Shown here piece after piece: positions 32,959-41,864 of a DNA stretch of 64,000 bases (its first letter is position 1; every line of letters starts with the position of its first letter). This stretch comes from Paenibacillus_E violae (GTDB taxonomy: Bacteria; Bacillota; Bacilli; Paenibacillales; NBRC-103111): positions 124,001 through 188,000 of the forward strand of contig NZ_JAWCUD010000013.1 in assembly GCF_032461945.1 (NCBI RefSeq), in the 5' to 3' direction. Made by a program: the position numbers and the translations under genes. The notes under the pieces were generated by a model, which was given only the letters and a program-made list of their open reading frames with translations, was not told where the DNA came from and made no database searches.

Positions 32959-34320
32959 ATGAGCACACCTGAGCAGCGACAACTGCGTCTTGGAGCATTT
33001 CTATTTCAAGTTGGCCACCACGTAGCATCTTGGCGTTATCCGGATACGGATGCCCAAGGTATTTTGCAGCATGCGTTTTACGAGCATTTTGCCCAAACGG
33101 CGGAACGCGGAAAGTTCGATATGATTTTCCTCGCAGACACGCTCGCGGTGGTTGATCGTTTCAAGACGAACATTAAGCATACCGTAACCGTACGGCCTGA
33201 ACCCATTACGCTGCTTTCCTATTTGGCAGGCGTAACTGAACATATTGGATTAGCTGCAACAGTATCTACTTCGTATCATGAACCGTACAATTTGGCGCGT
33301 GAATTCTCCTGCTTGGATCACTTGAGCGGTGGGCGCGCAGCGTGGAATGTCGTGACCTCAGGCCGCGATGAAGAAGCTCATAATTTCAGTCAAGACCGCC
33401 ACCTCGCCCATGATAAAAGATATGAACGAGCCCGTGAATTCGTCGATGTCGTCACCTCCCTCTGGGATAGCTGGGAAGACGACGCTATTGTGGCAGACAA
33501 AGAAAATGGCATTTTCGCTGATCCCAACAAAGTGCATGAGCTGAATCATCGCGGCGAGTTTTTCGCTGTACGCGGTCCTTTGAACTTGCCGCGCTCACCG
33601 CAAGGCAGACCTGTTGTCATTCAAGCGGGAGCATCGGAGACAGGGAAACACCTTGCCGCTCAGACGGCGGAGGTCGTCTTCACCGCTTGGCAAACGCTGG
33701 AAGAGGCGCAGCTCTTTTACCGCAGCGTCAAGGAGCTGGCTGTCACTTACGGCAGATCGCCAAACGACATTCTCATCATGCCGGGGATATTCCCGGTTAT
33801 CGGAGCAACCGAAGAAGAGGCGCGCGAGAAAGAAGCGCTTCTCCAATCCCAAGTGCTGCCTGCCGTCGGACTATCCATGCTCTCTGCATCGCTCAATGTT
33901 GACTTGACCGGCTATCCGCTGGATGGCCCTCTCCCTGATCTGCCAGAGCTGCAGCAAGTGAATGGCGGCAAAAGCCGCTTCCAGCTCGTCTCCGATATGG
34001 CGCGCCGGGAAGGCTTGACGATCCGCCAATTGATGTACCGCGTGACAGGCGCTCGCGGTCACCGCACCATTTATGGCACACCGGTCCAAATAGCCGATCA
34101 GCTGGAAGAATGGTTCAAGGGTGGCGCTTGCGATGGTTTTAATATCATGCCGCCTTATCTACCGGGAGGTTTGGAGGAGTTCGTGGACCTCGTCATTCCT
34201 GAGCTTCAGCGAAGAGGACTGTTCCGAACCGAATATGAAGGAACAACCTTGCGCGATCATCTAGGGCTGTCTAGGCCGCAAAGCCGTTTTCAGAAGACTG
34301 AATCTGCAAGTGGATACTGA
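32959..34320 (+). CDS. LLM-class FMNH2-dependent monooxygenase (NtaA/SnaA/DszA type), copy 1
   Basis: A 453-residue luciferase-like TIM-barrel monooxygenase of the NtaA/SnaA/DszA group, which uses FMNH2 from a separate reductase to cleave C-S or C-N bonds. Family segments seen: GKFDMIFLADTL, HIGLAATVSTSYHEPYN, AREFSCLDHLSGGRAAWNVVTS, ERAREFVDVVTSLWDSW and GRPVVIQAGASETGK. ATG at 32959 has GGAGGG 7 nt upstream. It is the first gene of the plus-strand unit LLM1-LLM2-ssuA, behind a leader with a terminator. Likely role: desulfonation of the imported organosulfur compound. No flavin reductase gene is in the window. Confidence 0.88.
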   Translation: MSTPEQRQLRLGAFLFQVGHHVASWRYPDTDAQGILQHAFYEHFAQTAERGKFDMIFLADTLAVVDRFKTNIKHTVTVRPEPITLLSYLAGVTEHIGLAATVSTSYHEPYNLAREFSCLDHLSGGRAAWNVVTSGRDEEAHNFSQDRHLAHDKRYERAREFVDVVTSLWDSWEDDAIVADKENGIFADPNKVHELNHRGEFFAVRGPLNLPRSPQGRPVVIQAGASETGKHLAAQTAEVVFTAWQTLEEAQLFYRSVKELAVTYGRSPNDILIMPGIFPVIGATEEEAREKEALLQSQVLPAVGLSMLSASLNVDLTGYPLDGPLPDLPELQQVNGGKSRFQLVSDMARREGLTIRQLMYRVTGARGHRTIYGTPVQIADQLEEWFKGGACDGFNIMPPYLPGGLEEFVDLVIPELQRRGLFRTEYEGTTLRDHLGLSRPQSRFQKTESASGY

Positions 34321-34350
34321 TGAGTATTGAGAATTGGGGGCGAACAATCA

Positions 34351-35715
34351 ATGGGAACTAATCATGGGCAAAGACAGCTTCATCTAGGGGCTTTTATATT
34401 TGGCGTTGGGCATCATATCGCGGCTTGGCGCTATCCTTTGACAGATACAGGCGGGCTTTTGAAGCTTGATTTCTACAAGCGATTTGCCCAAACAGCGGAA
34501 CGTGGGAAATTCGATCTCGTTTTTATTGAAGACATCCCGGTGCTGCCGGAGCCGCTGAACAGAGCTGTCCAGTATACGCTGCCGGTCCGGGCGGAACCCT
34601 TGACCCTGCTATCTGCACTGGCTTCGGTCACCAAGAAGATCGGTCTGGTCGGAACCGTATCGACGACCTACAGTGAACCCTTTCATGTGGCGCGTAAATT
34701 CGCTTCCCTCGATCATTTAAGCGGCGGGCGGGCAGGCTGGAATGCCGTCACAACCAGCATGGAGAATACCGCCAAAAACTTCGGGCGCGACCATCATTTA
34801 GATCACTCCCTCCGTTACGAGCGGGCCAAGGAATTCGTTGACGTGGTGACAGCTCTCTGGGACAGCTGGGAAGAAGGCGCGCTCGTTATCGATAAAGCAA
34901 CCGGCCAATTCGCCGATCCAGATAAAGTTCATGAGATCAATCATGTCGGTGAACATTTTTCCGTGCGTGGACCCTTGAATGTTCACCGTTCTAAGCAGGG
35001 TCGTCCCGTTGTCGTTCAGGCAGGCTCCTCGACGACGGGTCAAGCCTTTGCTGCCCAGACGGCCGAGGTCGTATTCACAGCGTGGCAGACTCTGGAAGAA
35101 GCGCAAAACTTCTATACCTCTCTTAAAAGTCAGCTCCCTGCTTACGGACGTTCGCCGGATGAGCTGAAAATATTACCTGGCGTCCTGCCCTTCATAGGCG
35201 CGACAGAAGAAGAAGCGAAAGCGAAAGAAGCCGAATTCCAGAATCTTGTCCTCCCTGCCGTCGGGCTGGGGATGGTGCAGAACATTCTGAGGGTCGATCT
35301 TTCCGGCTATCCGCTGGACGGACCGCTGCCTGAATTGCCGGATGCCACCGAGATTAATGGCGGCAAAAGCCGCTACCAGCTGCTGCTGGATATGGCTCGC
35401 AGAGAGCAGCTCACGATTCGCCAGCTCATCCACCGGGTGACCGGGGCCCGCGGACATCGAACCATTGCTGGAACGCCGGTCCAAATTGCGGACCAATTGG
35501 AAGAATGGTTCGTGAATAAAGCCTGCGACGGCTTCAACATTATGCCGCCTTATTTGCCCGGCGGACTGGACGAATTCGTCGATCTGGTCATTCCAGAATT
35601 GCAGCGGCGGGGCTTATTCCGCTCCGAATATACGGGCACTACGCTGCGCGATCATCTTGGTTTGGCTGAGCCTGCGAATCGCTTTGCTCAGCGCTCGGCC
35701 ACATCTGTTCACTAA
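34351..35715 (+). CDS. LLM-class FMNH2-dependent monooxygenase (NtaA/SnaA/DszA type), copy 2
   Basis: A paralogue of the preceding gene, with the same block order: GKFDLVFIEDIP, KIGLVGTVSTTYSEPFH, ARKFASLDHLSGGRAGWNAVT, ERAKEFVDVVTALWDSW and GRPVVVQAGSSTTGQ. The two proteins are clearly similar along their whole length, so this is a tandem duplication that has diverged, perhaps for different side chains or successive steps. Start: ATG at 34351 (MGTNHGQRQLHLGAF) aligns with the start of copy 1; its ribosome site is a GGGGG about 11 nt upstream. A TTG at 34327 is possible but unsupported. It is followed by ssuA after about 34 nt. Confidence 0.88.
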   Translation: MGTNHGQRQLHLGAFIFGVGHHIAAWRYPLTDTGGLLKLDFYKRFAQTAERGKFDLVFIEDIPVLPEPLNRAVQYTLPVRAEPLTLLSALASVTKKIGLVGTVSTTYSEPFHVARKFASLDHLSGGRAGWNAVTTSMENTAKNFGRDHHLDHSLRYERAKEFVDVVTALWDSWEEGALVIDKATGQFADPDKVHEINHVGEHFSVRGPLNVHRSKQGRPVVVQAGSSTTGQAFAAQTAEVVFTAWQTLEEAQNFYTSLKSQLPAYGRSPDELKILPGVLPFIGATEEEAKAKEAEFQNLVLPAVGLGMVQNILRVDLSGYPLDGPLPELPDATEINGGKSRYQLLLDMARREQLTIRQLIHRVTGARGHRTIAGTPVQIADQLEEWFVNKACDGFNIMPPYLPGGLDEFVDLVIPELQRRGLFRSEYTGTTLRDHLGLAEPANRFAQRSATSVH

Positions 35716-35749
35716 ATTATAGAGTTACCACGAGAGGGGTCATGTCCGT

Positions 35750-36826
35750 ATGAAACAGAAATCATTTTATAATAAAAGCTTATCCTTCCTGACGATTGTT
35801 ACGTTAGTTCTTTTATCGGCATGCGGCGCCAAAACGGCAGGAGCTCCGACAAACGGCGGAACTGCGGCTCCAAGCGGAACTTCCGCTGCGCAAAGCAGCA
35901 ATGCGGCAGCTACTCCCGCGGCTGCTTCGAAAGAGAAGGTCGTTGTAAACATTGGCATCCAAGGTAAAACAGGCGTCCTGAACTTCGCTCGTGAGAAGGG
36001 ATACTTCGAAAAAGCATTCCAGGCTGCCGGCGCTGAGGTCAAATGGAATGAGTTCGCCAGCGGCCCTCCGCATTTCGAGGCAATCGCGGCAGGTAGGCTC
36101 GATTTTGGCGCCACAGGCGGAACACCCCTCATTTCTGGGCAAGTCGGCGGGGTTGATTTTAAAGGCATCGCTGTGACCAGTGACGGCAAAAAAGGCAACA
36201 TGATTATCGTGCCGAAAAATAGTCCCATTAAGGAATTAAAAGATCTGAAAGGCAAAAAAGTCGCCGTAGCCAAAGGCAGCAGCGCCTATAACTTCCTGTA
36301 TATGGCCATCGACAAGGCCGGGTTAAAGGGCGATGACGTCAAAGTTATTCAGCTTCAACCGGATGAAGCTAGACCTGCTCTCGACAGCGGCGCCATCGAC
36401 GCGTGGTCCATTTGGGAGCCTTATGCGACTACGGCCGTGTACCAAACGGGAGCAACGATTTTGGTCACAGGTGAAAATCTCAATATCAACGCACCCTCCT
36501 TCCTGGTAGCTCGCACCAAATTTACACAGGAGCATCCGGATCTGACCGTGCTTTTCCTCAAAACTTACGAAGAAGCCCGTAAGTATTACGTCGACCATCA
36601 GGATGAAATCGCGGATGAATTGTCCAAATCCCAGAAGCTGGACAAAGCCATCATTGTCGATGTTTTGAAAAACACATTCCCGATCCTCTCTTCAATTACA
36701 CCGGAATTCGCCAAAGCGCATCAGGAGCAGGCTGACTTCCTGCAATCTGTCGGCGCTATTAATAAGAAGCTCGACACGTCACAGGTCCTTGAGAGCAAAT
36801 TCATAGATCAAGCGTTGAAGAAGTAA
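35750..36826 (+). CDS. ssuA: SsuA-like sulfonate-binding lipoprotein
   Basis: A 358-residue solute-binding lipoprotein: basic N-terminus, hydrophobic core FLTIVTLVLL, lipobox LSAC, then an Ala/Ser/Gly/Thr linker to about residue 60. The mature domain shows FAREKGYFEKAFQAAGAEV, ASGPPHFEAIAAGRLDFGATGGTP and DAWSIWEPYATTAV, typical of SsuA/TauA proteins. It sits with the monooxygenases on the plus strand, while the permease and ATPase genes are on the other side of the shared promoter region; this split of one importer over two divergent units is notable. It ends at a good terminator. Confidence 0.88.
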   Translation: MKQKSFYNKSLSFLTIVTLVLLSACGAKTAGAPTNGGTAAPSGTSAAQSSNAAATPAAASKEKVVVNIGIQGKTGVLNFAREKGYFEKAFQAAGAEVKWNEFASGPPHFEAIAAGRLDFGATGGTPLISGQVGGVDFKGIAVTSDGKKGNMIIVPKNSPIKELKDLKGKKVAVAKGSSAYNFLYMAIDKAGLKGDDVKVIQLQPDEARPALDSGAIDAWSIWEPYATTAVYQTGATILVTGENLNINAPSFLVARTKFTQEHPDLTVLFLKTYEEARKYYVDHQDEIADELSKSQKLDKAIIVDVLKNTFPILSSITPEFAKAHQEQADFLQSVGAINKKLDTSQVLESKFIDQALKK

Positions 36827-36829
36827 ACT

Positions 36830-36877
36830 TAAGGCTGCCTAAAGTAGATACTCTACTTGCGGGTGGCCTTTTGTTTT
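36830..36877 (+). terminator. Terminator after ssuA
   Basis: AAGGCTGCCTAAAGTAGA / TCTACTTGCGGGTGGCCTTTTGTTTT, a two-part stem with a T-rich tail directly after the ssuA stop. Confidence 0.75.
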
Positions 36878-36947
36878 GTAGCTATTCCAGCCGGGGCGCT
36901 TTCATCGGATCGTCCCGACGGCAGCGAGTGGGCTGTTTGCAATTAAC

Positions 36948-37124
36948 GCCACTACAAGCCGCTATTTCGCCGAAAAGTGGCCATTTAACAGCTGAAGGGA
37001 ACTAGCGTCCCTTATTTCTCCGTTTTCACAGGGAAAACGGAGATTGGCACGCAAATAGTACCCTGTAGTTCCGCAAGCACGCGGAAACGGCTGATTTCGC
37101 CAGAATAACGGCCCCAGGTTCCCT
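36948..37124. repeat. Dispersed four-unit palindromic element, copy C
   Basis: Units at about 36948-36970 (forward, ACTACAAGCCGCTATTTCGC), 36996-37020 (forward), 37050-37073 (inverted, AAATAGTACCCTGTAGTTCC) and 37101-37124 (inverted, diverged). It lies between the 3' ends of ssuA and fhuF, each with its own terminator, so it is outside both transcripts. A 9-bp inner hairpin CCGTTTTCA...GGAAAACGG lies between units 2 and 3. Confidence 0.7.
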
Positions 37125-37152
37125 TATTCTCCGCGGATGATTGTGGCCAAAC

Positions 37153-37200
37153 AAAAAAGGCCATCTGATTCAGTCATTTCTTCTGACTAAATCAGATAAC
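37153..37200 (-). terminator. Terminator after fhuF
   Basis: On the minus strand ATCTGATT-TAGTCA, loop, TGACTG-AATCAGAT followed by GGCCTTTTTTG; strong stem, T-run after a short GGCC. Confidence 0.7.
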
Positions 37201-37211
37201 CTCCCACGATG

Positions 37212-38045
37212 CTATGTCGCAGCTGCCTTAGACGCAGCTTCCAGTGCCAGCTTCTCTCTGATCTGCGCCTTGCGCTCTTCGCGTTCGCTCGGTTTCAGCC
37301 GAGGGCATGTGTAGCAATAGTAGCCACCCTCCGTGCAGTAAAACATGCAACAGCCCGACTTCATCCTCACTTGAGTATCCGGTTCACCGGGAGCGCTCGG
37401 GTAATCCAGGTAGATGAACTTTACGTTCAGCGGATTTCCCGCACGTCCGAAAACTTGGCCGTTTAGCTCTTTGGTAACAAACGTCCATTCCTCCTCGATG
37501 CGCAGCTGCTCCTGCTCGGAACCTGCCTGATCTTTCAAACGGTCGAACATGTAACGCATCCGTGTCGGAAACAACTTCCACAAATGGGTGATATCCATAT
37601 CTGCAGCCAAGGAAGCTGCTTCTACAATAGGTCGAATGTGAGTGCCGTACCAGTGGCTTAAGCGTTCTTTGCGCCATGCACTTCGCTCTCCCTCCTGCGG
37701 TCCTTCCAGCTGCCGGATATCGTGAAGCACATAACGGAACTCCGCATATCCTTGGTTGTGCATGTAGATTTGCAGCGTCCAAAGCTCCAGAGCCAAATCG
37801 ATGAACTCATCCTTCAACATCATGCCATGAACAGCCATGTTCAAAACACCTAGCCTGCTCATAAAATACACACAAGCCGCCGCAGGCTCAAGCGCCTTCA
37901 TGAGTGGTGAGTAAGCGTTAATTAACTCCCGCATACCGTCCACTGTAGAGAGACGGCTGCCTGCTATTGTAAATAACGGCTCTGGATGCGACTCCGTAGT
38001 AACCCCGAACTGCTCCGCAAGAACATGTTGTAAAGATGATTGCAT
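37212..38045 (-). CDS. FhuF-like ferric siderophore reductase
   Basis: A 277-residue cytoplasmic protein ending in the FhuF iron-sulfur motif C-C-x10-C-x2-C (CCMFYCTEGGYYCYTC, near residues 233-248). FhuF proteins use this unusual [2Fe-2S] cluster to reduce iron in imported ferric siderophores. The first 200 residues are helical and poorly conserved. ATG at 38045 has GGAGG about 7 nt upstream. It is the last gene of the Fur-boxed operon, right after the ATPase gene. The motif and the neighbours agree, so the call is firm; the siderophore type is unknown. Confidence 0.85.
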   Translation of the reverse strand: MQSSLQHVLAEQFGVTTESHPEPLFTIAGSRLSTVDGMRELINAYSPLMKALEPAAACVYFMSRLGVLNMAVHGMMLKDEFIDLALELWTLQIYMHNQGYAEFRYVLHDIRQLEGPQEGERSAWRKERLSHWYGTHIRPIVEAASLAADMDITHLWKLFPTRMRYMFDRLKDQAGSEQEQLRIEEEWTFVTKELNGQVFGRAGNPLNVKFIYLDYPSAPGEPDTQVRMKSGCCMFYCTEGGYYCYTCPRLKPSEREERKAQIREKLALEAASKAAAT

Positions 38046-38066
38046 GGTTTGGCCTCCTTCTACTTT

Positions 38067-38918
38067 TTAACGAGATTCGCCAGCCGCCACCGTGGCTCTT
38101 GCTAATTCTGGCTCTGCGTTTTCCTTTTTCTCTGTGCCTACTAGATCATAAGGGATGCAAAGCGGCACACCCGTGCGCGGATCCTTCACGATATCCGCCT
38201 CAATGCCGAAAACTTCGCGAAGCACCGGCTGCGTCACTACCTCTTCCGGCGTCCCTTCGCTTACGACCTTGCCCTGCATAATCGCGACCATATGATGCGC
38301 ATAATGAGTCGCATGGTTCAGGTCATGAACGACCATGATGATGGTCCTTCCTTCTTCCTTGTTCAGCTTCTGAAGAAGCTTCAGTACCTCGAGCTGATGC
38401 GCCATATCCAGGAACGTCGTCGGCTCATCCAAGAAAAGAATGTCGGTCTGCTGCGCCAGTGCCATGGCAATCCACGCCCGCTGGCGTTGACCTCCAGACA
38501 GCTGATCTACAGGACGATCGGCAAATGGCATCATACCGGTAACTTCGATTGCCCAGCTGATCGTCTCCTTATCTTCCTTCGTCATAGAGCCGAAACCTTT
38601 CTGATGCGGGAATCTTCCGTAGGAAACCAATTCGCTCACCGTCAAGCCCTCAGGCGCAGTCGGATTCTGCGGCAAAATCGCCAGTTCCCGTGCGACTTCC
38701 TTCGTCGTCCGTTGGTGGATAGATTTCCCGTCGAGGTACACCTGGCCGCCTTTTATTTTCATAATGCGCGCAAGTGATTTCAAAATGGTGGACTTGCCTG
38801 AGCCATTAGCGCCAACAAGTGCTGTGATTTTGGCATCAGGTATGGATAAATTTAAGTTGCTGACAATCAAACGATCATCATAAGCAATGTCTACTTGCTG
38901 TGTATACAAACGAGTCAT
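38067..38918 (-). CDS. Siderophore ABC importer ATPase, FecE/FhuC-like
   Basis: ATPase of the iron-siderophore importer: Walker A GANGSGKST, Q-loop LPQNPTAPEGLT, signature LSGGQRQR, Walker B ILFLDEPTTFLD and H-loop MVVHDLNHA. These are the FecE/FepC/FhuC forms. Start: ATG at 38918 has AGGAG 8 nt upstream; the TTG at 38936 precedes the ribosome site and is rejected. It lies about 30 nt after the (merged) permease gene and about 20 nt before fhuF. The C-terminal 25 residues are charged and Ala/Glu-rich. No siderophore-binding protein gene is in the operon. Confidence 0.9.
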   Translation of the reverse strand: MTRLYTQQVDIAYDDRLIVSNLNLSIPDAKITALVGANGSGKSTILKSLARIMKIKGGQVYLDGKSIHQRTTKEVARELAILPQNPTAPEGLTVSELVSYGRFPHQKGFGSMTKEDKETISWAIEVTGMMPFADRPVDQLSGGQRQRAWIAMALAQQTDILFLDEPTTFLDMAHQLEVLKLLQKLNKEEGRTIIMVVHDLNHATHYAHHMVAIMQGKVVSEGTPEEVVTQPVLREVFGIEADIVKDPRTGVPLCIPYDLVGTEKKENAEPELARATVAAGESR

Positions 38919-38947
38919 AGGGATGTCTCCTCTCAAAATAAACTTTC

Positions 38948-40425
38948 TTAAGCTTTGGATTTCGCAAGCAAAAATATAAAATATGGAGCGCCGATGACAG
39001 CTACGACAATGCCGGTTGGAATCTCACTTGGCTGTAGAATCCAGCGGGCCAGCGTATCTACCACAATCAGCAGGAGACCTCCAGTCAACATTGAAGCCGG
39101 AAGCAAATATTGGTGCTTGGGGCCAACCAATTGTTTGGCAAGATGAGGACCAATTAAGCCAACAAAACCTATGCCACCGCCAACAGCTACGCAAGCTCCG
39201 GCAAGAGCAACGGCTGATGCAAGCAGGCCAAGCCTTTCCCGTTCGACTGACGTCCCTAGCCCACTTGCCAACTGATCTCCCAAATGCAGCACGTTTAAAG
39301 TTTGCGCTTTATATAGGACATAGGGGATAAAAATAATAAGCCATGGCAGCAGAGCCATAACAAACTTCCAATTCGTTCCCCAGATGCTGCCTGCCAACCA
39401 AATGGCAACAAACTGGTAGTTTTGAGGATCCATTTTGATCGTAAGCACAAGCATCGCTGCATTGATTCCAGCTGCGACCGCAATACCTACCAGAACGAGC
39501 CTCGTTGGTGAAATGCCGATACCTTTTTTATAGGCCAAAACATAAATCAGCCCTGCTGCAACTCCAGCCCCAAGCATGGCGAAAAGCGGCATCATGTAGA
39601 CGGGAGCAGCCTGCTTAACAGGGAAGAACGAAATGAACAGCACAACCGCAAGCCCCGCGCCGGCGTTAATGCCGAGAATCCCTGGATCTGCCAGCGGATG
39701 CGCGAGAGCCCCTGCAGAATAGCACCCGATAAGGCGAGTCCTGCACCAACCAGCACCGATGACGCCGCCGAGAATCCATGGACAGACGATTTTGATTTGC
39801 AGCCATTTGTTCCGGCTACACCCCCGGCATACCAGAACGCCAAGTCCTGCGAAATGTGAAAATAAATCGCAATCCCCTCGCTGAGCGCTAAAAGCAAGGC
39901 GCTCACCACCGCACCAGCCAAAGCAAGCCGCACGGGGGATAAACCGCCTTTTGACATGGAGCTTATGCCATAAACAAGCCCAGCACCGATAGCTGCTCCA
40001 GCAAAGGAGAACAAAATCAAATAATGAAAGGGCAGCCCCGGGAAAAAAGCAAAACAAAGCGCAAGCACAAAGCCTGCTCCAGCATTAATCCCAAGCAAAC
40101 CCGGATCAGCAAGCGGATTCCGTGTCATTCCTTGCATAATTGCGCCAGAAACAGCAAAACCAATGCCGACCAGCGCTCCCGCCAACGCCCTAGGCAGTCT
40201 CAACTCCCTAATGATTTGATGCTGGGTTAGTTCCGGGTTGAAACGAAATACGGCTTCCCAAACGGCAGACAGCTTAATATCAGCCGCTCCTACCGATACC
40301 GACACAGCAAGACCGAGCAGTAAAGCAGCCAACCCTCCGAAAATAATAAATGAAGCTACAAGCGGTCGGCTTCGCAGCTTAGGACGTGGAGCATCGGTTG
40401 ATGCTGCAGATAAACGCATGAACAT
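38948..40425 (-). pseudogene. Two FecCD siderophore permeases merged and frameshifted
   Basis: Frame 1 (40425 to about 39806) encodes the first two thirds of a FecCD permease (RELRLPRALAGALVGIGF, MTRNPLADPGLLGINAGAG, FWYAGGVAGTN). Frame 2 (about 39692 to 38948) encodes most of a second one (HPLADPGILGINAGAG to LQPSEIPTGIVVAVIGAP). Between them, WLQIKIVCPWIL (end of permease 1 so far) abuts VLVGAGLALSGAILQGLSR (start of permease 2) out of frame. Restoring one T near 39806 (AATGG for AATTGG) and one A near 39692 (CATCC for CAATCC) restores each local frame. The C-terminal third of permease 1 and the N-terminal part of permease 2 are missing. This is either a real deletion with decay or an assembly collapse of two paralogues. 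The start (ATG at 40425, or 40419 with AAGGGG at better spacing) is otherwise normal. Confidence 0.8.
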
Positions 40426-40499
40426 TTTCCCCTTCCGATATGTACCCCAATCAAGATGAAATAAGGTTCATCTTACTCATGAAAAACATTATAGCACAA

Positions 40500-40516
40500 A
40501 TGATAATGATTATCAT
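40500..40516. promoter_or_regulatory. Fur box of the siderophore operon
   Basis: TGATAATGATTATCA at 40501-40515 is a perfect 7-1-7 inverted repeat identical to the Bacillus Fur consensus. It lies about 80 bp upstream of the permease start, so the operon is expected to be repressed by Fur-Fe. The rest of 40426-40706 holds the divergent yhbH promoter region. Confidence 0.85.
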
Positions 40517-40706
40517 TATTGAATTGTTCATTTAAACCTGACAAAGTGTGTTCAGGTAATCTTTTGAATCATCACATATCCCCCACGCTCTTGAATATAT
40601 TTAGTAACAAGCTTTTTTTCACATCTAAATCATTGCTTTGTGCATGCCATACGATAAGGGTAAGCTGCTACTTGCCTAGGAAGATCCCCCCCAAGGAGGT
40701 GTCATC

Positions 40707-41864
40707 ATGACAGAACCCCTATTTACCGTTTCCCGAGAGGATTGGTCATTGCACCGTAAAGGGTACCAAGATCAAACCCGACACCAAGAGAAGGTCAAAG
40801 ACGCCATTAAACAGAACCTCCCTGATTTGGTTACAGATGAAAGCATTGTAATGTCCAACGGGAAGCAGGTTGTGAAGGTACCTATTAAGAGTCTGGATGA
40901 GTACCGTTTTCGGTATAACTTTAACAAAGGGAAACATGTCGGACAGGGAGACGGCGATTCGCAGGTGGGTGATGTGCTTGGAACCGACCCTCAGCCAGCT
41001 CAAGGACCTGGGAAAGGCGAGGGCGCGGGCGATCAGGCCGGCGAAGATTATTATGAGGCCGAAGTCAGCATGGAGGAGCTGCAAGCGATGCTGTTCTCTG
41101 AGTTGGAGCTGCCGAATTTGCAGAAAAAAGAGAAGCGCAACATGACAACGACAGAAGTAATTTTCAATGATATTCGCAAAAAAGGCATCATGTCCAACAT
41201 CGATAAAAAGCGCACCATCATTGAAAATTTACGCCGGAATTCACGCTCGAATTCGCCGGGGATTCATCATATAAGTCCCGATGATCTTCGTTTCAAAACA
41301 TGGGATGAGGTCGAGAAGCCGCACTCGAATGCCCTCATCATTGCCATGATGGATACGTCGGGTTCCATGGGATCCTTTGAGAAATATATTGCACGCAGCT
41401 TCTTTTTCTGGATGACGAGGTTTCTGCGTACCAAATACGAGAATGTGGAAATTGTGTTCATTGCTCACCATACGGAAGCCAAAGAGGTTACGGAAGAAGA
41501 GTTTTTCACAAAAGGAGAAAGTGGCGGTACGATCTGCTCCTCCGCGTACCAAACCGCCATCGATATTATTGATAAAAGGTACCCGCCTTCTCAGTTTAAT
41601 ATTTATCCGTTCCATTTCTCCGATGGAGACAACTTAACGTCGGATAACGAACGCTGTGTGAAGCTCATCTCCCAATTAATGGAGCGCTGCAACATGTTTG
41701 GTTACGGAGAGGTAAACCAATATAACCGCAGCTCTACGCTGATGTCCGCTTTCCGCCACATTCACGATCCTAAGTTTCTGCATTATGTCATCCGCGAAAA
41801 AGGCGAAGTTTACAAAGCGTTGAAAACCTTTTTTACCAAGCAGGAGGGAGTGGCTGTTCCGTGA
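40707..41864 (+). CDS. yhbH: YhbH (DUF444) sporulation-associated protein
   Basis: A 385-residue DUF444 protein. The N-terminal half has a Gly/Asp-rich stretch (residues about 78-110), and the C-terminal half is a von Willebrand-A-like fold with the metal-site sequence MMDTSGSMG near residue 215. In Bacillus yhbH lies near prkA and is under mother-cell sporulation control; here the partner is spoVR instead. ATG at 40707 has AAGGAGG with 7 nt spacing. A CATACGAT at 40648-40655 resembles a sigma-E -10 element, but its -35 is poor. It overlaps spoVR by 4 nt (GTGA), implying coupled translation. Molecular role unknown. Confidence 0.88.
   Translation: MTEPLFTVSREDWSLHRKGYQDQTRHQEKVKDAIKQNLPDLVTDESIVMSNGKQVVKVPIKSLDEYRFRYNFNKGKHVGQGDGDSQVGDVLGTDPQPAQGPGKGEGAGDQAGEDYYEAEVSMEELQAMLFSELELPNLQKKEKRNMTTTEVIFNDIRKKGIMSNIDKKRTIIENLRRNSRSNSPGIHHISPDDLRFKTWDEVEKPHSNALIIAMMDTSGSMGSFEKYIARSFFFWMTRFLRTKYENVEIVFIAHHTEAKEVTEEEFFTKGESGGTICSSAYQTAIDIIDKRYPPSQFNIYPFHFSDGDNLTSDNERCVKLISQLMERCNMFGYGEVNQYNRSSTLMSAFRHIHDPKFLHYVIREKGEVYKALKTFFTKQEGVAVP

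Noticed and set aside
32600..32960. SAM (S-box), T-box or other known riboswitch in the sulfonate leaders
   Set aside because: Neither strand shows the S-box core (GGAGGGA...GCAACC) nor the T-box sequence (GGGTGGNACCGCG); only terminators and short stems are visible.
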